From Cyanodermella asteris (Eukaryota > Ascomycota > Lecanoromycetes > Ostropales > Stictidaceae), in assembly GCA_900618795.1 (NCBI GenBank), contig UYJD01000001.1:2436823-2500822 (forward strand): DNA of 64,000 nucleotides. The letters run 5' to 3'. The position numbers were made by a program, and so were the translations under genes. Each line of letters begins with the position of its first letter. Position 1 is the first letter of the stretch. Of the stretch, positions 56,895 through 64,000 are shown in pieces. The notes under the pieces are model-generated. The model searched no databases. It saw nothing but the letters and a program-made list of their open reading frames with translations, and had not been told where the DNA came from.

Positions 56895-58093
56895 ATGGGA
56901 CTTGTCTCTCCGCTTGTTCCCACGTCTTATCTTCTCATTGGATTTCTGGCGTACGGCTCACAAGCTTTGTTCTACTACATCGAGCCCGGCCCTCTGTCTA
57001 GTCAAGAATTCTACGTCTTTAACCTCCTCGTGGTGAGCACATACCTGTGCTATACTCGGGCCTGGCTCGTGGACCCAGGGAGCATTCCCAAAGAGTGGAA
57101 GCCTCAGGAGGTTGAGCAGCCGCCCAACCCGGCAAGATGGTGTAAAAAGTGTGAGGCGGCCAAACCGCCGCGCGCCCATCATTGCAAAGTGTGCAAAAGG
57201 TGGGCTTCTCTCTCTTTCTCTCTGTGCGCAACGCTTGATCTGACAACAGTGGCAGATGCGTTCCCAAGATGGACCATCATTGCCCGTGGACAGCGAATTG
57301 TGTTTCTCATAGGACGTTTCCTCACTTCATCCGCTTTCTCTTTTGGGGCGTTGTTTCGATGCTTCAACTCACACAGCTACTTTATGCTCGGATCCAGGTC
57401 ATCTGGGACGACCGTCACCTTCCCGGCTATCTTGGACCTTCTAGGCTACAATTGGGAGCCCTGTTTCTCATCTGTATCGGCAATGCTTTGACGCTTTTTG
57501 GCGTTGGTATTATTTTCATTCGAACAGCTTACTGTCTGGCTACAAATGTCACGACCATCGAATCGTGGGAAATTGAACGGCATGCGGTCTTGGCCCGGCG
57601 GGCGAGAAAACATGGTGGCTATCTAGAAGGAGCAGATGGCTCTCGAGTTAGGATCGTGAAGCAAGAATTTCTGTATGACATTGGCATTTGGCAGAACATC
57701 TGGCAGGGTATGGGTGGGTCTCCACTTACTTGGCTTTTACCTTTCGATAACACACCATCGTCGGAAAGCGGCCTCGAGTTCGAAACGAATGAGTTCAATG
57801 ATCCTGGCTTGACATGGCCTCCTCCAGATCCAGATAAATTACCTCGTGCTGTCCGAAAGACAGATTTCTCAGCAATGGCGATGGAGCTTGACGAGGCAAT
57901 CACTGACGAGGAACGCCGGCGAGCCTTTAAACAGAGACAAGAAGCTGACATCCGGCGGCGCACGACGCACGCCGCCAGCTGGAAAAACGCTGAAGGCGAA
58001 GCTTTGGAGGACTTTGGAGTCGATGAAGAGGCCGAGGACGAGAACATTCCGATTGCTGAGCTGCTCCAGCGTCGCCGAAAAGCAGCATCATAG
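56895..58093 (+). CDS. PFA4: DHHC palmitoyltransferase Pfa4
   Basis: Two exons: 56895-57199 and 57256-58093, with a 56-base intron (GTGGGC...GCAG); 380 residues. Pfa4 is an ER S-acyltransferase; in yeast it palmitoylates chitin synthase Chs3 and amino-acid permeases. Two membrane spans lie near the N-terminus, then the cysteine-rich DHHC domain (WCKKCEAAKPPRAHHCKVCK, then RCVPKMDHHCPW). The active Cys is 111. Two more spans follow (FLFWGVVSMLQL and FLICIGNALTLFGVGIIF). The splice falls inside the zinc-binding domain and joins CK-R-CVPKMDHHC in phase. The C-terminal ~100 residues are charged and acidic, with FDNTPSSESGLEF, a patch often seen in fungal Pfa4. The start fits the family, with no in-frame Met shortly upstream. 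Confidence 0.93.
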
Positions 58094-61000
58094 GTCATTG
58101 GCACGTTTCGTGCCACTGGTATTATCTATCTCTACTATTCACAGCAAGTTACCGGGGCATGAAAATACCAAACGCACACGAGTCGTGCCAAAGACATTAT
58201 ACGAAAAGCGTCACGACCTACGACAAGGCGCTGGCTTAAGAGCCCTCAATGATATGTAACAATATGCACACGTCTTTATGCAGGCGAATGCTCAGGCAAA
58301 TTGACGTGGCGAAGTTAGTTGCCAATGCGTACATGCATGCACTAGACTCATCGACGAAGGAGTCTCGGGGCTGCAAGTACATCGTCATACATACCTACTA
58401 CTAGGCTGTAGAGGCAAGTTTTGGTGCCAGCTAACGCTACCTGCTTGTACATGCAGTCGCGTGAGAAGCGAGCAGGAGTTGCTGCAAGGAATGCCACGGT
58501 GTATGTCAGAAATCACGCAGGGCCCTGGCGCGATGCCTGCTTTGCCCTGCTCGTGCAGCTCGGTGTTTCAATTGTTCATGTCGGTGTGCCCCTCGTCCCT
58601 TCCCAGAGTCTCGAGCAGCAAAGTTTCCCCACATCAGCTCGAAGCCAGCACTCAGCTCAGCCTGGGGGTCGTCAGCAGCTCACTTCCATCTTCGGTCACC
58701 CGCGAGTATCGAATATCCACTGCCATGGTAGCTTCGTTGGCGCGACCCACGGGTGTCTTCATCTCTGTGTCGTTCTCATCACCATCACCACCCCCAGTTT
58801 CCGCGGCTGGTTGAAGAAAGTTACACACTATTATTACTTGAAGCACTTCTAGCAGGTGCAACAATAATGTGCCCGTCAGGTGACTACTGTACTCTTACAT
58901 GGCTTGAACAGAAGGACGATCAGCGGCAGGACTGCGATAGGCTTGCGATAGGCTGCGCGGGCGCCGCACCGGAAAGCGCCTGATGGCCGCGATGTTCAGG
59001 GGAACGCTGTGGCAGAGCCCGGGAGCTGACCAACCACCGGTTGGCGATTGTCGGATCCGGTGGAGAAACAGCCTGACCGAAGCCCAACCGCCAGCCCTGA
59101 CATGCAACAACTCACCGACTCCAGTGACCCTCCCCGCAGCATCATCATCGAACATGGGTCGCGAGTGGTGTGCTCGAAGGCGGCCTCCGCTATGCCTTGC
59201 CATTGGTCTTCTGCCAATCAGTGGACACATAGCAATCACCGCTCGAGACCAACGAGAAGCAGTGTCGGAAATAGGAAATCGTTGCTGTCGACTGGAGCAT
59301 GTGCTTTGCATCGGCTTTCGAATGGACATGTCGAAGGGTTGGCTGGACCAGCTCACAGATCTCGTGGCGAACCTGACACGGAAGCCAAATTCACAAAGCG
59401 ATACCCTTGCGACCCTTTCTGTCGATATCCCAGCACGCCTCATCCACCATCGCACGTCCAAAACGTCCCTCTTGGAATCGGCGGTCACTACTGGGAGATT
59501 GACGCCGATATCCAGATACAAGTCTTCCATCGTGCTCTCCGCAAGGCCTGGACCTCGACGATTGTCCGGACTCAATGAGAGACGAGTGAACACATCTACG
59601 CTCGAACGGCGGGCTCGCTAGGCTGACTGGAAGCTCAAGCATGGTTGATGGTGACAGCATCGTAGTACCCATTGCAAGACTATCATTTGGTGTCTGTATG
59701 CCTGCTCTGCAAGTGGCAGATCTTACCTTAATACCCGGGTTGTCGAAACTCAGAGGCCCTGTCCGGGAGTAATTGACAAGTTGGCTTCGCCCGTTTCTGT
59801 CATGCTCTGAACCTGGCTTTACTCGTGACTAGGCGCAAACTTTGTCATCGACACAACTGGGTTTTGCAACGCAGCTGACTCCTCCTCCTCCTCTGGGCGT
59901 AAGATTCTGAGCCCGATCTCCAGAGGACTCGGGACTATGTACTCGGGCCCAGCCTACTTAGTCAGGTAGCAGGGCTGAAGCTTTGGCCCCTGGATCAGAT
60001 CGTTGTTGTATGAATGGTGGCCAAAACCAGACTCATATCTTGAAGCATTTGACATCCTCACATTTACGGCACAGGAGAAAAGTCCAGCCTGCCGTTCAGA
60101 CACGTTGCGGTTCACTGATAACACGTTTACTGGGTCTCTGCATCGATGTGTTGGTCAACATTCTGCAGCTTTCTGCGTTCAAATCTGCAACATGATAACA
60201 CGCAAGAGGCTCAATCATCATCACCATCACCGTTACTACTGCAACCCTCCAGCCCGTCCAAAGGGCACCTGCCAACACCATGAAGAAAATGTCGCATCTG
60301 CTCATTAGTAGCCCTTCGAGATGCAGCTATACGAACTGTCTTTGACGCCGTGATGCCCTAGCATCCAAACCATTATTGCCTGTAGAAGGCGCAAATAGAG
60401 CGAGGAGGATGGACACTTCAATCCATGCGGAAAGACCGTTCAAATGGCCTACGGACAACATGTCCACTGCCATGACGAGCATCATGTTGTCCTCGGAGAA
60501 ACGCATTGCTTTTCTCGGTGTGGATGCCGCGCTGCGGTCCGCTCTACGATCCCACATCGAGCGAGCTCGATGATGTAGGCCAGGCTGATAGTGGCCGTCA
60601 GTGTAGGCGCACACGAGTAGGCCTGTCGATGATGTCGCATCGACTATTCATGCTCGTCGGTGACCGAAGGGTCGACCACCAGGCGTGCTGCTTCTCATGC
60701 TATAGCCTCACCACCCAGCCGCATCGAGGCAAGCTGAGCCTACTTCTATCCCTTCCCTTTACAGATTCCACCCGTTTTGATCGTAGTGGTGTCCTGTATT
60801 GGTGTCCTGGGAACGCGCATCAGTGGCCCCCAGCGTGGCCGAACAGATGGCAGCGACCAACAATCACGAGTCCTCGCTACGTCAAGCTCGAAACCTTGGA
60901 AGTGACTACTAGTAAGGTACTAGCACCCCGATCTGTGTCTGAGGCCACCGCTAAGCCATGCTCGCCGATCAACGCTGACAACCACAACTGTTATCCACTC

Positions 61001-61132
61001 AAAAAGTCAACAATCAAAATCTCAAAAAAAAAAAAAAAAACCACGGACCTTTCGGGCCATCCACTTGGCCCCATTAGCAATTCCCAGTCCAGACTGGCCT
61101 GGCTCGTTAGAAAACGCCCCCCGGGGGGAGGG
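58094..61132. other. Gene-poor region left of the assembly gap
   Basis: About 3 kb with no recognised gene. At 58895-59621 long frames are open on both strands (232 codons minus, 212 plus); neither has domain content. A minus-strand frame ending at 58652 encodes an acidic segment (ETGGGDGDENDTEMKTPVGR) that could be a terminal exon, but no partner exon was found. A run of about 18 adenines lies near 61023-61040, and the sequence just before the gap is CCCCCCGGGGGGAGGG. Confidence 0.45.
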
Positions 61133-61557
61133 NNNNNNNNNNNNNNNNNNNNNNNNNNNNNNNNNNNNNNNNNNNNNNNNNNNNNNNNNNNNNNNNNNNN
61201 NNNNNNNNNNNNNNNNNNNNNNNNNNNNNNNNNNNNNNNNNNNNNNNNNNNNNNNNNNNNNNNNNNNNNNNNNNNNNNNNNNNNNNNNNNNNNNNNNNNN
61301 NNNNNNNNNNNNNNNNNNNNNNNNNNNNNNNNNNNNNNNNNNNNNNNNNNNNNNNNNNNNNNNNNNNNNNNNNNNNNNNNNNNNNNNNNNNNNNNNNNNN
61401 NNNNNNNNNNNNNNNNNNNNNNNNNNNNNNNNNNNNNNNNNNNNNNNNNNNNNNNNNNNNNNNNNNNNNNNNNNNNNNNNNNNNNNNNNNNNNNNNNNNN
61501 NNNNNNNNNNNNNNNNNNNNNNNNNNNNNNNNNNNNNNNNNNNNNNNNNNNNNNNNN
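61133..61557. other. Assembly gap (425 Ns)
   Basis: A continuous run of N. It is bordered by GC-only sequence on the left (C6G6 then AGGG) and by a G run followed by an AAAAAGAG-type purine tract on the right (about 61558-61600). Both flanks suggest hard-to-sequence DNA, so the N count may not equal the true length. Confidence 0.98.
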
Positions 61558-63108
61558 GGGGGGGAATAAAAAGAGAAAAAGAGAAAAAGAAAAAGAAAAG
61601 TCTCCTAAACACCCCGAAGTAGAAGAAGAAAGAAGTATGTAGCCCCTCGGAAGCACGGCGTGCATCTGCCGACATATGCACTGACACTTGTCTTCTGATG
61701 GCGGGTCGATGCGATCGCTCACGGAAGACGCAGGGAGAAACTTGCAGGACAGACCCCATCCCTGGACGATGACGAGAAGGGGGTGCACATCCTCACATGC
61801 CCGTGAGCTGTTGACTCAGGTACTACACCACGACATGAGCGGAACAATGATGTGTTGAGCCCTGCATCGCGTTCAAAGCGTGATAAGTCGCGATGAATAA
61901 TGATGGGCGATTCAGATTGACAACCTACGTTTGTTAACTGGGAACGACCATGTCAGCCGTCGAGAAGGAAGACCAACGTCACATCATTAGAAAGTTGCTG
62001 CGTGATGTTTGCAAGATGCAGAGATAAAGACGACCAATCTGATGCATACAGCATGCGTGTCTGAGAAACCACTCGCCAGCAAAAAGCTCCGCAAACCTAG
62101 CATGCTTGTCCCAAGATGTCGCAGGAGCGTGTCCAACCGTATGGAACGAGGACACAAAAGTCACAGATCGGTTCACATGCATAGTCATAGTGAGCCACCA
62201 GAATGTAGTTTGCATCGAAAATCTCATCAATTAATTCGTTGCGGAGCACACATTGCGTGTGCCTTGTTCATAACTGTATCCAGAGCCAAAACTGGCCCAA
62301 CATGCATTTCTATACAGCATCCATAGCAATTCGTAGTCGCAGGCATATATAGCGAGCGTGGGTATATCCATCAAATCAATGTCCAAATTTCCAAAAAAAA
62401 ACCCTTGACGCCCAGTTTGTCGCAGAGAGACAGACCATGTATAAAATTCGTGCCACCAAACAGCAGGTCACAAGGGGTATCTTGCGTGCAAAGAACCAAG
62501 GCGGCGGATGAAATCGCCTCTCCAAACACACGGACGCGGAAAGGTCCGCGAGCATGCTTGGTGAAAGTCGTGGCTGTGGTTGTGGCTGTGGAAGTCGGCG
62601 ACAGGAGATGGAAAAGGAGGGTCGTGCATTGGCTTCCACTCCACATCGCGTCGCAAAAAGACGGCAGAAGACCTGGAAGCTCGGGCGGAGACAGCTCACA
62701 GGTCGTGCTGTTGCTCTTCGAAAGCTCCACTTTTGCTTTGGCGAAATATGATGCGGATGAGGCGCCAATGAGGAGCAGAGAGGTCGTGCGCGGGCCAGCA
62801 TTGCTGCGTCACGAGCACATGCTGGGGGAAGGCGCCGACGGGAGCGATGCTTTGGTTGCGTTGTGTCTGTTACTTCAGCCGCCAAGACACGGCTTTTTAT
62901 CCGGTCGCGCTCTCTTCTTCGGCCAAGCCAATGCCGACCGGCTCGCGGTGTCAGCGAAGTCGAAGCAGCAGCAGCGGTACGACAGAACAGGAATTGTTCT
63001 CGTCAAGTGTTCCGCTACACCTTCATCGCCGAAAAGGCGACCTTGTGCATTCTGTAGAGACTGTCGTTGCTCGAGGTCGCCGTACCATCGGATTCATTGA
63101 GTCAAAGT
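61558..63108. other. Intergenic region downstream of the FlbC-like gene
   Basis: About 1.55 kb. It starts with a G/A-only tract next to the gap and includes the 3' UTR of the FlbC-like gene at the right. Open frames at 62405-63100 (plus) and 62376-62885 (minus) overlap each other and lack domain content. No RNA gene or repeat array recognised. Confidence 0.5.
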
Positions 63109-63999
63109 TCAGTCGCGGCCACTGGTCCAGCTTCCGTCGGGGCTGTTCCCCTCGCCCTCGCCCTCGTGTTCGTTATCCTCGTCCTCCTCGCGCATGTTGT
63201 TTTCGCCATCCTTGCCTGCGCCACTGCCGTCGTTCTTGTGAACCTTGCGGTGGCGGCGGAGGTTGCTCACAACGCTGAAGTTGCGGCCGCAGCCAGGCAC
63301 CTCACACTGGAATGGCTTCTCACCAGTGTGGCTGTACATGTGCGTCTGTAAAGACGACGGGCGAGTGAAGCGCTTGTCGCAGATCTTGCACTTGTGCTTT
63401 TTCTGTGCACTAGCACTGACCTTACTGTTGAAGCTACCCATCATTGATGATGGAGCTGGAGGCATGTGACTAGCGATGCCAGCTGCGGATGTGAGAGCAA
63501 GTCCACCGGGCATCAGCGCAGATGGTCGAGGAAGCGTCCTCGAGTGGGAAAGACCATCGACAGATTCCGACGCAGAGGAGTAATCAGTTGCTGAGCCGTC
63601 GACGGAGCCAGCGTAGCCGTAGTGTCCGCCATAGCCCGAGGCTGATGAGATGGACGAGTGCGTGCTGTGAGCGCCTGGAAAGCCGTAGCTGTCCATGCCA
63701 CCGCGATCATTGCGGCCGTATATGTTGCGCGGTGTGATGTCGTTGTGTGCCATGGCAACCATGCCCCGAGAGGCCTCAATCGCGTCGCCGAAGCTGCTGT
63801 GCGACTGCGGGAAGCTGGATCCTGCCGAAGAGGTGTTCGATGGTCGTCGACCCTGCTGGTCCTGCTGCTGAGAAGCGAGGGAGTGTGCGTAGCTGTTAAT
63901 GGGAGCGTATGAACCGCTGGTGGGCGCGTACGTCGCTGGATGGCTAGTAGCACTGCTGTAGCCAGAGTCGTAACCGGAATGAGGGGTGGCATTCGTCAT
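63109..63999 (-). CDS. flbC: C2H2 conidiation regulator, FlbC-like (may continue beyond window)
   Basis: Minus-strand frame of 296 residues from the Met at 63999, one base inside the window edge, so this Met may be internal. Two adjacent C2H2 fingers near residues 200-255 read KCKICDKRFTRPSSLQTHMY and CEVPGCGRNFSVVSNLRRH, linked by TGEKPF. This pair is characteristic of Aspergillus FlbC, an upstream developmental activator of brlA-dependent conidiation in that genus. The N-terminal ~190 residues are Ser/Tyr/Gly rich and probably an activation region. The C-terminal tail is acidic (NNMREEDEDNEHEGEGEG). The link to conidiation is inferred from the family; regulators differ between fungal classes. 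A. nidulans FlbC is somewhat longer, which fits a missing 5' part. Confidence 0.8.
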   Translation of the reverse strand: MTNATPHSGYDSGYSSATSHPATYAPTSGSYAPINSYAHSLASQQQDQQGRRPSNTSSAGSSFPQSHSSFGDAIEASRGMVAMAHNDITPRNIYGRNDRGGMDSYGFPGAHSTHSSISSASGYGGHYGYAGSVDGSATDYSSASESVDGLSHSRTLPRPSALMPGGLALTSAAGIASHMPPAPSSMMGSFNSKVSASAQKKHKCKICDKRFTRPSSLQTHMYSHTGEKPFQCEVPGCGRNFSVVSNLRRHRKVHKNDGSGAGKDGENNMREEDEDNEHEGEGEGNSPDGSWTSGRD

Positions 64000-64000
64000 C

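Noticed and set aside
60506-61788. Long frames on both strands across the N run
   Set aside because: They are open only because Ns cannot encode stops; the real flanking parts are short.
62376-63100. Overlapping plus (231 codons) and minus (169 codons) frames near the FlbC-like gene
   Set aside because: Arg/Ser-rich random-looking products, no domain, most likely the 3' flank of the FlbC-like gene.

Overview
The window is nuclear DNA from a filamentous ascomycete (Pezizomycotina). Genes are single transcription units, about half of them interrupted by short introns of 50-60 bases with GT...AG ends. The gene set is fungal: an Fks1 glucan synthase, a GH72 glucanosyltransferase, a FlbC-like conidiation regulator, Pfa4 and Spo14/Pld1. 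The protein sequences look most like Dothideomycetes, but that placement is inference from memory of the families. No tRNA, rRNA, CRISPR array, complete transposon or virus-like element was recognised. One run of Ns (61133-61557) is an assembly gap.

Layout. 1-7.8 kb: the C-terminal tail of a proline-rich protein, an 11-knuckle CCHC protein (CnjB type), then CDT1 (replication licensing) and LCB1 (sphingolipid synthesis) in tandem on the minus strand. 7.8-10.75 kb: an accessory-looking island with a decayed 72-bp tandem array, an orphan 293-residue gene and degenerate short repeats. 10.75-22.4 kb: FKS1 (minus) and a GEL/GAS glucanosyltransferase (plus), divergent across 3.85 kb. One enzyme makes beta-1,3-glucan and the other remodels it. 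23.4-34.1 kb is looser: a SprT metalloprotease-like protein, a three-exon C2H2 gene recovered by splicing, an F-box/Cys-rich gene and a 100-residue Chz1-like protein, separated by long noncoding stretches.

34.6-45.6 kb: an alpha/beta hydrolase, phospholipase D (PLD1/SPO14), the AP-3 mu subunit and an amidohydrolase. 45.6-51.3 kb: a tentative Cys-rich multi-exon gene, a type II membrane glycosyltransferase-like protein and a conserved fungal nuclear protein. 51.3-58.1 kb: a 12-bp minisatellite, ARPC2 (Arp2/3 complex), UTP12/DIP2 (small-subunit processome) and the DHHC palmitoyltransferase PFA4, the last two sharing a divergent promoter. 58.1-63.1 kb: a gene-poor stretch holding the gap. 63.1-64 kb: a FlbC-like C2H2 factor reaching the window edge.

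Most genes are unrelated housekeeping functions. The one coherent functional pair is FKS1-GEL. Three genes affect membrane lipid or trafficking (LCB1, PLD1, APM3), but nothing in their arrangement suggests a cluster. I found no convincing new multi-gene system. The points most worth a second look are a Tyr at the first position of the Fks1 echinocandin hot spot 1, the codon-periodic 72-bp array beside an orphan gene, and several genes visible only after splicing.
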